Positions 14,986-23,707 of a stretch of 64,000 nt of DNA are shown here, piece by piece. The number at the start of each line of letters is the position of its first letter. Positions within the stretch are counted from its first letter, which is position 1. The DNA is from CAVPFA01 sp963703655 (lineage in GTDB: Bacteria > Actinomycetota > Acidimicrobiia > Acidimicrobiales > Bog-793). Both the position numbers and the translations under genes were made by a program. Location of the stretch: positions 496,001 to 560,000 of the forward strand of contig CAVPFA010000003.1 in NCBI GenBank assembly GCA_963703655.1. The letters are read 5' to 3'. A model generated the notes under the pieces. The model searched no databases and was not told the origin of the DNA. It saw nothing but the letters and a program-made list of their open reading frames with translations.

Positions 14986-17981
14986 CTAGGCGGTGCCGGG
15001 CGGGCCAGCCGCCGTGATCCCCGGCACCAGCGTCGTGGTCGTCGTCGTGGTCGTGGCTTTGGCTCCCGCGGCGCCTGACGCTCCCGAAGGACCCGAGGCC
15101 GAGCCGCCCGTGCCGCTCCCAGTGCCCGTCCCCGATGGCAGGTTCGTCGTGACGGGGGTCTTCTGGGTCTTCTTCAGCTCCGCCTCCGCCTCGGTGAGCA
15201 GCTTGCCGACCATCTGCATGTCGTCGTAGTACGTCGCCAGGTCCGCGTTCCTCAGCGCCGCCAGCCCCTTGGCGTAATAGCTCTCCGCGCTCGCGAGGAG
15301 CCCCCGGACCGTCGCAGGGATCTCGCCCGTGCCGCCCCCGATGCCGCTCGTCGCTGCGCCGAAGACGTCCGCGAGGGCCGCACCGAGCGTGTCTTCCATC
15401 GAGACCTCGTTGCCGTAGACGACGATGTACTGGGTCAGCTGAGGGTAGGGGTTCTGCGACGAGCTGATATAGAGGGGCCGCACGTAGATCAGCGACTGCT
15501 CGATCGGGATGATGAGCGTCGTGCCGAGCGAGACCGTCGAGCCGTGCTGGCCGCGCAGGGTCACGTACTGGGAGATCGTCGAGTTCGACTGTATGCGCGA
15601 GTTGACGACGGCCGGCCCCTCGGTCGAGTTCTTCGTCGGTGTTACGTACGCGGAGAGCTGCCCGTAGTTCTGGTAGCCGCAGTTTGCGGTCATCAACGCG
15701 GCGAGCGTCTGGATCCGGTCGTTTTCCGACAACGGATCGAGCGGCTCGATGGCGGTGAACCCAGGCTGTGGATCGCCCGGAAGCTGCAGTACCTCGTACT
15801 CCGGCACAAAACGCAGCGTGTTCCCCGCCCCGTCGGTGGGCAACGCCTGCGAGGGTGATCCGGTGCCCGACGTGGGTGCGAGCTCCCAGGCGTTGTTGGC
15901 GATGTAGAAGGAGGACGGGTTCGTGAGGTGGTAGCGGCCGTACATGGTGGCCTGCAACATGAGCAGGTCCTGGGGGTAGCGAAGGTGCGCTTTCAGGACC
16001 GCGTCCATGTCGCTCAGCGGCTTGAACATCCCAGGGAAGGCGGCTTCCCAGGTGTTAAGTATCGGGTCGGTGCCGGTCGTGGCGTACAAGGTCAGGTCCC
16101 CCGTGTACGCGTTCACGACCACCTTCACCGAGTTGCGAACGTAGTTGAAGCTGCCCGTGAGGCCGCTCCCGCCCGGGAGCTGCGACGTGACGGCCTGCTG
16201 AGCGTAGGGGTAGTAGCTCGTGGTCGTGTAGGCATCGACTACCCAGTCGATCTGACCGTTGTCGATCACGGGGTACGGGTTGTTGTCGACCGCCAGGAAC
16301 GGCGCCACCTTGGCTACGCGGGCCCGGACGTCTTGCAGGAACATCAGGCGGGCGTGCTTGGTGATCAGGTTCGAGATGAGGAGGTTCAGGTCGTGGAACC
16401 GGAGCGCGAACGCCGCTTTCACCCAGAACGAGCCGATCGGCACGCCGCCGGTGCCCGAGTAGTGGCTGGAGACGGCGTTGCCGTTGACGTTCGAATAGTC
16501 GACCTCGCTCTGGGCCGTGTCCGCGACCACGTAACCCGATTGCCCGAGCCCGAAATAGACCGACGCCTGTTTGATCTGAGGGGCGCCGCTGCTCGAGACG
16601 GGCGGCACGCCCGAGACGTCGAAGACCGGGTTCCCCGCCGTCTGCACATTCGCCGGGGAGAGGACCGCACCGTAGCCGTGGGTGTACTGGAGATGGATGT
16701 TGACCCAGGACTGCGTCGGCAGGTCTGCGGCGTTGACCTGCCTCACCCCGATTACGAACGGCGTCAGGGAGCCGTCCACGCGGTAACGGTCGAGAGAGAG
16801 ACCGGCGATGGTGAAACCGGTGCCGTTTTGCTGCAGCTTCTGGTAGGTCTGGGACGTGATCGACGGCTCCCAGAGCGGAAGGTTGCTCAGCGTCGAGGCG
16901 TCCCCCGCAACGACCCCGCCCGTCAGGTTCGTTGAGCCGGAGAAAGGTTTGTCGACGACGTTGGCGAGCCCCATCGCCTTTCGCGTCGCTTGGATGTTCC
17001 GGTTGATGTAGGGAAGCTCGAGCCGGCTCTGGGCGGGCGTGACCCTCAGCGCCTGCACCGCGGCGGGGACGATCACGCCGGCGGCCAGCGCGACGAGCAC
17101 CCACAGCCCGGTTCCGATCGCCGGGAGCGCAAGGCTTCGTTGGTAGACGTTGAAAACCATCAGCACGAACACGGCCAGCGCCACGACCGCGAGCAGCTCG
17201 ATCGCGGGCAGGCGCACGTGCACGTCCGTGTAGCCGGCGCCGTCGACGACCCCGTCTTTTGCCAGCACGAGGTTGTATCGGTCGACGTAGTAGTACCCCG
17301 CCGCTCGCACGAGGGCCATGGCGGCGATGATCACCGACAGATGCGCCGTGACGCGCGGGTCGACGCGGGGGAGGGGCCCTGGAACCTGAGCCCGCCGTTG
17401 AGGTAGTGGCCGATGCTCGTGATGATGAGGACCAGCAGGAGCGCAACGAGGGTCCAGTCGACGAGGAACGACAGGAATGGCAGCTTGAACACGTAGAAAC
17501 TGTCCGCCCTGTGGAACTGTGGGTCGGTCACATGGAACGACTTGCCGTTGCGGAACAACAGCCAGTGCTGCCACTGACTGCTCGTCGACGCCCCGACGAT
17601 CAGCGCGACGATCAGGGACACGACCGTGCGCAGGGCGAAGGTGTGACGGCCGACGATCTGCTGGTACCGGCGGACTAACTCGAGCTCCGGCGATACGAGC
17701 AGTGCCCGCGGGGCGATGCGGTCGACCACCCACAAGCTGACCCAGCACGCGACGAAGAACGTGCCGATGAACGTCCCCGCGAGCCCGAGCTCGGTCTCGG
17801 TCATGGCGCGCCACACCATCGTGAAATGGACCGAGCGGTACCAGAGGTAGTTCGTGTAGAAGTTCGCCAGTCCCTGAACCACGATCAGCAGCACGATGAG
17901 GAGGACGACTGCTCCCAAGACCCAGAGCTGGTACCGCCGGACCGGGCGCGGCCGGTTCGGCAGATCAGTCGGGACTCGCAC
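14986..17981 (-). CDS. UPF0182 family membrane protein, apparently frameshifted
   Basis: Two overlapping frames make one UPF0182 protein of about 1000 residues. The first (from GTG 17981 to about 17370) carries the N-terminal membrane segments, LANFYTNYLWYRSV, SFYVFKLPFLSFLVDW and YLNGGLRFQGP. The second continues with PRVDPRVTAHLSVI, YYYVDRYNLVLAKDG, LPYINRNIQATRKAMGL, YTHGYGAVLSPAN and SQNPYPQLTQYIVVYG. It ends in an acidic/coiled segment and a Gly/Ser/Thr tail. One missing C in the run GGCCCCTCCCCC (about 17367-17378) explains the break. The family has several N-terminal membrane helices and a large extracytoplasmic part. Its function is unknown; M. tuberculosis Rv3193c is a member. Confidence 0.85.
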
Positions 17982-17992
17982 GGTGATGGAGC

Positions 17993-20113
17993 CTACGACC
18001 GCACGGGCACGAGCAGGCAGCGGCAGCCGGGGTGCGCCGGCGGGTGCACATGACCCGTCGGGAACTCAGCTCCGAGCGGCTGCGGCCCGGCGAGGGAGTT
18101 GTCGTCGCAGTCGGGGCACGAACCGCCTGCATCGTCGTCCTCGACCACCCAGCGCACCAGTGGCGCGTCGCCCGGTCCGAGCGAGCTCAGCACCGCGAGC
18201 TCGCCCATCGCGAAGGCCCGGGTGGTGAAGTCGCCCGCAAGCCCCTCGACACGGGTGCCCTTCCACTCGCGATAGGCGACCCCGGCCGCGTCCGCTGCGC
18301 CCTCCGAGCTTCCGTCCAGCTCCGAGAGGGCCAGTTCGATCCTCGGGCGCAAATAGGACGAGAGGTCGTCCGCAAGCGTCGCGGCGATCAGGGCGCCGGC
18401 CTCAAAGGCCGCCATCCCGCTCGGTGTGGCGGCCGTCACCGAGGGCCCTTCCACGGTGTCACCGGCCACGAGGAAGTCGGCACCGGCAGAAAACGCCGCC
18501 GCAAGCTGGTCGGTCGCCGCGGCCAGGAAACGTTCGCGCTGGAGGTTCGACGGTGCCAGCTCGTCCAGCACCAGCGGTCCGGAGGCTTGGCGCAACGCGT
18601 TAAGGAGGTCGTTCTGGTCGTCCTGCAGCGCCCGCTTCAGCGCCCGGCCGAGCTTGGCGGTCACAGGACCGAGAAGATGGTCTCGCCGGGCCAGCGCTTC
18701 GACGTCCGGCTCGGTTATCGCGTCGGCACGTTTCGCCCCATCGGCACCCGCGGCGACCTCGGCTACCGCGGCGATCTCTGCCATCTCGGCGATCTCGGCG
18801 ATCTCTGCCATCTCCACGATCTCGGCGATCTCCGCGATCTCTGCCGTCTCGGCGTTCTCTGTCGCCGCCAAGGCATCGGTCGCTGCCTCCTCGGCTTTCG
18901 GGGCATCTGACCGTTCGTCGAGGACATCGCCTCCTTGCGCCGTCACAGCGTCGAAGTCGTAGATGCCCTCGCCCGCGACGGTCGATGCAGCCGCCGACGC
19001 CGCCGGTGCGGCCTTCGTCGTCTCGCTCGAAGCCGGGCCCTCGAGGGCCGCAAGCGCCGCGGCCGCGGCCGCCTCCTCGGCGGCGCGACTCGCACGGATG
19101 CGGGCGAAGAGCTCGTCGACGCTCCGGCGGCTCGCGCTCGATGGCTGACCCGGGCCGCCCTCGCCTGGGATCTCGCCGTCGGCCGGTGCGCCCTCGCCGC
19201 CTGGTCCCTCAGCCTCCGACGCCTCGGCCGCGGCGTCCGACGAGTCGGCCGTAGCAATAGACGTGACGTCGCGCGTTCCCACCTCGCCGTCTCCCATGGC
19301 GCCGGCGGCCGCCAGCTCCGCCTCGAGCTCGGTCAGGTCCTCCTGTCCGGGCTCCTCGGCGACGCGGTGGCCCGCTTGCTCCGCCGCGATGCGCGCCTGG
19401 TCCTCGGCCGACGCGAGACGCTCGCGCACCTGCTCGACCGATGCCCCGACGGCGTCCACCACCCGGAGCAAGGAGTCCTTCCCGGTGCGGAGCTCCTCGA
19501 GCTGGATGTGCAGCGCGCGCCTGCGCGACGCGAGGTCCGCCAGGGTCCGGTTCCGCAGCTCGCGCGCTTCGGCCACCATGCGGCGGCATTCCTCCTTCGT
19601 CGCGTCCAGGAGCTCGACGGCGTCCGCGTGGGCTACGTCGGTCAGCGATTCGGCCTCGGCCCGAGCGCGACCGGTGTGCTCGGCCGCCTCCGCTTCGGCC
19701 GCGGAGCGGATCTCGAGGGCCTCGGCGTCCGACGCCTGCTTCTGGCCCGACAAGATCCGGTCGGCCTCGCCGATCAGCTCGGCCGCACGTTCCTCTGCTT
19801 GCGTGACGACTTTCTTGGCTGCGTCGTGCGCGGCCCAGAGGATCTTGGCCGTCTCGATGCCAATTGCCCGGGTGAGAGTCGCCTCGTCGAGCTCGGGTTC
19901 CTCGGCCCGGCGTTCGGCCTCGACGACACGCAGCCGCAGCATCGCCTCGCGTTCCAGCGCTTCGCGGACCTCCGCGGCTACCTTGCCGAGGAAGACGCGC
20001 ACTGCCTCGCCGTCGACGCCCCGGCGCGCGGCGGGGAACGACTTGCGCGCGATCTCGTCCGGGCTGAGCGACGAGCTCGAAGGGATTGAGACGACCTGGG
20101 GATCCTGCGACAT
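17993..20113 (-). CDS. DivIVA-type coiled-coil protein with a phage MuF-like C-terminal domain
   Basis: 706 residues from ATG 20113; a TTG two codons upstream is possible. The N-terminus (SPDEIARKSFPAARRGVDGEA) fits a DivIVA/GpsB-type domain. About 200 residues of Ala/Glu/Arg-rich coiled coil follow, then an acidic low-complexity region with tandem AEI/AEM repeats. The last 170 residues differ: AYREWKGTRVEGLAGDF, VRWVVEDDDAGGSCPDCDDN, EFPTGHVHPPAHPGCRC. That is the CxxC...HPPxHPxCRC layout of MuF/SPP1 gp7-like phage head proteins. No phage genes are nearby. A polar-scaffold role for the N-terminus is inferred from the family; the role of the tail is unknown. Confidence 0.75.
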   Translation of the reverse strand: MSQDPQVVSIPSSSSLSPDEIARKSFPAARRGVDGEAVRVFLGKVAAEVREALEREAMLRLRVVEAERRAEEPELDEATLTRAIGIETAKILWAAHDAAKKVVTQAEERAAELIGEADRILSGQKQASDAEALEIRSAAEAEAAEHTGRARAEAESLTDVAHADAVELLDATKEECRRMVAEARELRNRTLADLASRRRALHIQLEELRTGKDSLLRVVDAVGASVEQVRERLASAEDQARIAAEQAGHRVAEEPGQEDLTELEAELAAAGAMGDGEVGTRDVTSIATADSSDAAAEASEAEGPGGEGAPADGEIPGEGGPGQPSSASRRSVDELFARIRASRAAEEAAAAAALAALEGPASSETTKAAPAASAAASTVAGEGIYDFDAVTAQGGDVLDERSDAPKAEEAATDALAATENAETAEIAEIAEIVEMAEIAEIAEMAEIAAVAEVAAGADGAKRADAITEPDVEALARRDHLLGPVTAKLGRALKRALQDDQNDLLNALRQASGPLVLDELAPSNLQRERFLAAATDQLAAAFSAGADFLVAGDTVEGPSVTAATPSGMAAFEAGALIAATLADDLSSYLRPRIELALSELDGSSEGAADAAGVAYREWKGTRVEGLAGDFTTRAFAMGELAVLSSLGPGDAPLVRWVVEDDDAGGSCPDCDDNSLAGPQPLGAEFPTGHVHPPAHPGCRCLLVPVRS
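18765..18860 (-). repeat. 9-bp tandem repeat encoding AEI/AEM units
   Basis: About ten near-identical 9-base units (GCGATCTCG and variants on the + strand) encode Ala-Glu-Ile or Ala-Glu-Met on the minus strand. They lie inside the DivIVA-type gene, in a frame-preserving array that can change length without breaking the protein. Confidence 0.75.
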
Positions 20114-20137
20114 TGGCAACAGCCTACGCGGCGGCTC

Positions 20138-21439
20138 TCAACCGGCGGCGGTTCGAGTGATGCGGCCCCCGAGCGACTCGAGAATGTGGAGAGCCTGAAG
20201 GATGGTGCTCACCGCGTACACCTTAAGGTGCGGCCCGGCGTGGGACTTCGCGATCGCGTACTCCTGTGGGGGCACGAGGAAAACGGTCGCCCCGGCCCCT
20301 CGGACCGCAATCGTCTTCTGGGCGACGCCGCCCACGTCGCCGACGCTCCCGTCGATCGACATCGTCCCGGTCGCGGCGACCTTGAGGCCACCCGTGAGGT
20401 CGGACGGGTCGAGCTCCTGCATGAGGCCGAGCGTGAAGGCCAGGCCGGCAGATGGCCCGACAATCCCCTCGGAAGAGAGGTCGACCTTCACAGGCAGCGG
20501 GCCGACCTTGAAGGCCGTCCCGTCGACGGCGGCGCCGCCGCTGCCTTGGGGGTAGATGCCAAGGCAGGCGACAGGATGAGGCTTGCCACCGGGGATGGTC
20601 GTGAGCTCCGCGATCTTGTACCGGGTTCCCTCCCCCACCGCGAAGCAGGCGACGCTGGCCTGGGCGCCCCTGCCCTGGATCCGGAAGACGCCAAGCTGCA
20701 CCCTTACGGTGTGCGGCTTGCCGGCCGGGTAGGCGCTGACCACCATGTGGACGGTCGCGCCCGGCGCCAGTGCCTCGAGCCTCCTGGACAGGTCGAAGTA
20801 GGTCGGCTCGCTCACCCCGTCGAGCTTGCCGATGACGTCGCCCACCTTCAATGAGGCCGCCGCCGGCGACCCGGGAAGGATGCCGTAGACGAGGGCTCCG
20901 AGCGCCTTGACCGGGACCTTGTAACCGAGTTGCGTGAGGGCTACGACCGTCGCCGCCTGCTGGGCGGTCGACATGTCGATCTCGCCCTCCGTCGCGTACT
21001 GGGCCGTGGTCTCGGACCCGAGGATCGACGAGCTCGAGTCGATGGCGGCGTTCGGGTCCAGCCAGAAGAAGGGGTACTCGACGGCCCGAAGCGGCGTGAC
21101 CTCCACGTACACGAGCAGCACCGAGCCGCGATGGCTGTGCCGGTGCGCTGTCGGGACCGTGATGAGGCTTCTCACCTCGGGAGCCGAGCCAGGTGTGATC
21201 GCGTAGTAGGGCAACTGGATGAAGTAGGCGATGACGGCCGCGACGAGGATCACCGCCAGGATCGACCCCAATGTGTGGCGCTTTCGCCAACGAAACTGTG
21301 CCCCCTCGCGGCTGCCCCCCTCGCCACTCCCTGCCCCGCCACCGGAGGCCCCGATCGGCGAGCCGGGCGCCTCGGAAGGAGGCTCACCCTCTAGGCTCGG
21401 TCCATCGAGTGCCGATTCCACGGAGCCGTAGCCTGCCAT
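20138..21439 (-). CDS. PDZ-domain Lon-like serine protease (YlbL type)
   Basis: 433 residues. A Pro/Gly/Ser-rich cytoplasmic start is followed by one membrane helix (about 57-76). A PDZ domain at about 178-240 (LVYGILPGSPAAASLKVGD) comes next, and a C-terminal Lon-type domain carries the Ser-Lys dyad: Ser330 in GIVGPSAGLAFTLG and Lys375 in VGGVAQKTIAV. The membrane helix places PDZ and protease outside the cytoplasm. B. subtilis YlbL and M. tuberculosis Rv3194c have this layout, and in mycobacteria the gene also neighbours UPF0182. It lies directly upstream of the DivIVA-type gene and diverges from the HEAT-repeat gene. Confidence 0.9.
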   Translation of the reverse strand: MAGYGSVESALDGPSLEGEPPSEAPGSPIGASGGGAGSGEGGSREGAQFRWRKRHTLGSILAVILVAAVIAYFIQLPYYAITPGSAPEVRSLITVPTAHRHSHRGSVLLVYVEVTPLRAVEYPFFWLDPNAAIDSSSSILGSETTAQYATEGEIDMSTAQQAATVVALTQLGYKVPVKALGALVYGILPGSPAAASLKVGDVIGKLDGVSEPTYFDLSRRLEALAPGATVHMVVSAYPAGKPHTVRVQLGVFRIQGRGAQASVACFAVGEGTRYKIAELTTIPGGKPHPVACLGIYPQGSGGAAVDGTAFKVGPLPVKVDLSSEGIVGPSAGLAFTLGLMQELDPSDLTGGLKVAATGTMSIDGSVGDVGGVAQKTIAVRGAGATVFLVPPQEYAIAKSHAGPHLKVYAVSTILQALHILESLGGRITRTAAG

Positions 21440-21465
21440 GGCGCCGCACGCAGCGGGCGCCGCCC

Positions 21466-22158
21466 GTGAGCGACGGGCGCGACCGGGGCGGCATCGCCGC
21501 CGCCCGCCGCCTGGGGGACGCCGCCGTTACCGCGCATCTGGGGGACGAGCCGGATCCCATCGCCGCCGCCCGCCGCCGGGGGGACGCCGCCGTTGCCGGA
21601 CATCTCGGCGACGAGCCGGCCGCCCGGTCGCTGCTTTGCGATCAAGACCCCGAGGTGCGCGCGACCGCTCTCGGGGCGCTCGTGCGAATGGGAGGCGCGA
21701 CGCCGGCAGACGCCACCGCCGCCCTCGCGGACCCCGATCCCCTCGTACGAAGGCGCGCCTGCGAGCTGGGTGCAGCCCTGCCCGGCGCCGACCACAAGGG
21801 CTTGCTGGCGGACCACGACGACCTGGTTGTCGAGGCGGCTTGTTTCGCGGTCGGGGAGGTCCGGGACCTGCGGGCGGTTCCGGCGCTCGTGCAGATCGCG
21901 TCGTCGCACACCGACGCGCTGTGCCGCGAGTCGGCCGTGGCCGCCCTAGGCGCAATCGGAGACCTGGAAGGCCTCCCGGCGATCCTCGCCGCGTTGGACG
22001 ACAAGGCGCAGATTCGGCGTCGGGCGGTGATCGCACTCGCCGCCATCGACAGCCCCGAGTCCGAAGCCGCGCTGACGCGGTGCCTGAAGGACCGGGACTG
22101 GCAGGTTCGTCAGGCGGCCGAGGACCTGCTCGGCGTCACCGCCGCCGGCGACGACTGA
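21466..22158 (+). CDS. HEAT-repeat protein
   Basis: 230 residues from the GTG at 21466; the frame is open further upstream but overlaps the divergent protease gene. After a short Ala/Arg-rich start with a duplicated segment (RRLGDAAVTAHLGDEP and RRRGDAAVAGHLGDEP), at least five HEAT/PBS-lyase-type helical repeats follow. Examples are DPEVRATALGALVRMG, DPDPLVRRRACELGAAL, CRESAVAALGAIGDLEGL and KAQIRRRAVIALAAID. Such proteins act as scaffolds or binding platforms. Its end overlaps the end of the convergent mreB-like gene by 23 bases. Confidence 0.78.
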   Translation: MSDGRDRGGIAAARRLGDAAVTAHLGDEPDPIAAARRRGDAAVAGHLGDEPAARSLLCDQDPEVRATALGALVRMGGATPADATAALADPDPLVRRRACELGAALPGADHKGLLADHDDLVVEAACFAVGEVRDLRAVPALVQIASSHTDALCRESAVAALGAIGDLEGLPAILAALDDKAQIRRRAVIALAAIDSPESEAALTRCLKDRDWQVRQAAEDLLGVTAAGDD

Positions 22159-23140
22159 CGGACTCGGCGGTGTGGCCCATCGTGGCCATGCACTCGACGG
22201 CCCCGGTGACGGCGCAACGCTCCGGGTCCTCGACGAGGTGGACGGGGATCCCCGTCGACGAGGCGAGGCGCTGCGCGAACCCGGCGAGCAGGGCGCCCCC
22301 GCCGGCGAGGTAAAGGCCCCGGTTCAGAAGATCGTTCGCGAGGTCGGGCGGCGACGAAGTGATGCAGAAGACCGCTGCGGCCAGGATCCGCTCCACGCGC
22401 GGCGCGATCGCGTCGGCGACGTCAGTCCGGGCGATGACGACCGAGCGCGCGATCCCGGTTCCGAGGTCGCGGCCTCGGACCTCCACCTTGTCGTCCTCCT
22501 CCACCCACGCGCTGCCGATGGCGCACTTGATCTTCTCGGCCGTCGCCGGGTCGATGACGAGCTCGAAGTCGCGGGCGCACAGACGCCTGATGGCCTCGTC
22601 GAAGTCCCCGCCTCCGACCGCGACCGACGCGTGGGTGACGAGACCGCCGAGCGCGAGCACCCCGATCTCGGTCGTGCCGGCGCCGACGTCGACGACCATC
22701 GACGCGACCGGCTCCTCGATCCTCAGACCGGAACCGAGCGCCACCGCGACCTGCTGCTCGACAAAGCGAACCCTCGCCGCTCCCGCCTTCTTGAACGCGC
22801 GGTCGAGCGCTCGCCGCTGCACGCCGGTCGCCGTGCCCGACGCGCAGCACAGCACCGTCGGGTGACCCAGCGACGAGACCCTACTGAGGCGCAGCAGCTC
22901 CTTCGCCACGGCCGAGGTGAGGTCGAGGTCGAACAGCTGGCCGTGGCGGACAGGGCGGACGATCGCCACCTCGCCCGCGCAGCGGCCGCGCAGGCCCAGG
23001 GCCTCGGTGCCGAAGGCCACGAGACGGTTCCGCCCGAGGTCGACCGCGGCGATCGTGGGCTCGTCGACCACGACACCGTGGCCGGGCACCGCGACGAGGG
23101 TACGCGCAGTCCCGAGATCGACTGCGAGGTCGGAGGTCAA
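22136..23140 (-). CDS. MreB-like actin-family protein
   Basis: 334 residues from a TTG that overlaps the moaE stop (TTGA). MreB landmarks are AVDLGTARTLVAVPGHGVVVDEP (phosphate 1 loop), MVVDVGAGTTEIGVLALGG (phosphate 2), AVGGGDFDEAIRR, AEKIKCAIGSAW, VEVRGRDLGTGI and a terminal nucleotide site GLYLAGGGALLAGFA. It is the length of MreB and closer to it than to DnaK or FtsA. No mreC, mreD or rodA accompanies it, which is unusual for a classical cell-wall MreB. It may be a paralogue with a separate scaffold role. Confidence 0.85.
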   Translation of the reverse strand: MTSDLAVDLGTARTLVAVPGHGVVVDEPTIAAVDLGRNRLVAFGTEALGLRGRCAGEVAIVRPVRHGQLFDLDLTSAVAKELLRLSRVSSLGHPTVLCCASGTATGVQRRALDRAFKKAGAARVRFVEQQVAVALGSGLRIEEPVASMVVDVGAGTTEIGVLALGGLVTHASVAVGGGDFDEAIRRLCARDFELVIDPATAEKIKCAIGSAWVEEDDKVEVRGRDLGTGIARSVVIARTDVADAIAPRVERILAAAVFCITSSPPDLANDLLNRGLYLAGGGALLAGFAQRLASSTGIPVHLVEDPERCAVTGAVECMATMGHTAESVSRRRRR

Positions 23141-23622
23141 CGTTGGCTGACCTCAGGCGTCGGCTGCACGGGTCGGGCCGCCGGGCTCCAGTCGGTCCCG
23201 CCTTCCCACGTCTCGCGTTTCCAGATGGGAGTCGTCGACTTCAACGTGTCGATCAGGTACCGGCAGGCTTCGAATGCCTCCGCCCGGTGCGGCGTCGAGA
23301 CGGCGACGACCACCGAGGCCTCGCCGAGCTGGAGGTGCCCGACCCGGTGCCAGACGACGACTCGCCCTAGGTCTGGCCAACGCTCACGTGCAGCGGCCGC
23401 GATCGTCTCGAAACGGGGCAGTACCTGCAAGGTGTACGCCTCGTACTCGATGGCCTTGACACCCGTGCGCCCCTCGGCGTTGTCACGGACGGTCCCCACA
23501 AAACACGCCACCGCGCCGCACGAGGGCCGCTCCACCCAGGCGAGCGCGCGCTCGGCGGGAAGCGGATCGGGAGTCAACTCGAGCCAGTTGTCACCCTGCA
23601 CCGACGCGAGCACACCGATCAT
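23137..23622 (-). CDS. moaE: Molybdopterin synthase catalytic subunit MoaE
   Basis: 161 residues, the normal MoaE length. Characteristic blocks are CGAVACFVGTVRDNAEG, VKAIEYEAY, VVVWHRVGHLQLGEASVVVAVS, HRAEAFEACRYLIDTLKSTTPIWKRE, which contains the active-site lysine (IWKxE). It transfers sulfur with MoaD to make molybdopterin from precursor Z. MoaD and the rest of the pathway are not in the window. It is transcribed with the mreB-like gene and is divergent from the HtrA-like gene. Confidence 0.92.
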   Translation of the reverse strand: MIGVLASVQGDNWLELTPDPLPAERALAWVERPSCGAVACFVGTVRDNAEGRTGVKAIEYEAYTLQVLPRFETIAAAARERWPDLGRVVVWHRVGHLQLGEASVVVAVSTPHRAEAFEACRYLIDTLKSTTPIWKRETWEGGTDWSPAARPVQPTPEVSQR

Positions 23623-23707
23623 CGTACGCGAACCCTCCGGGCTGGAAGGCTCGCGACCAATGGGCCCGACCCCCCAAGCGGCCCCTCGATGGGTATCCTC
23701 GGGATCC

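Noticed and set aside
22172..23707. Very long rightward frame extending upstream of the HtrA-like gene
   Set aside because: The upstream 500 codons are a shadow of mreB and moaE; the real protein begins at the GTG at 23708.
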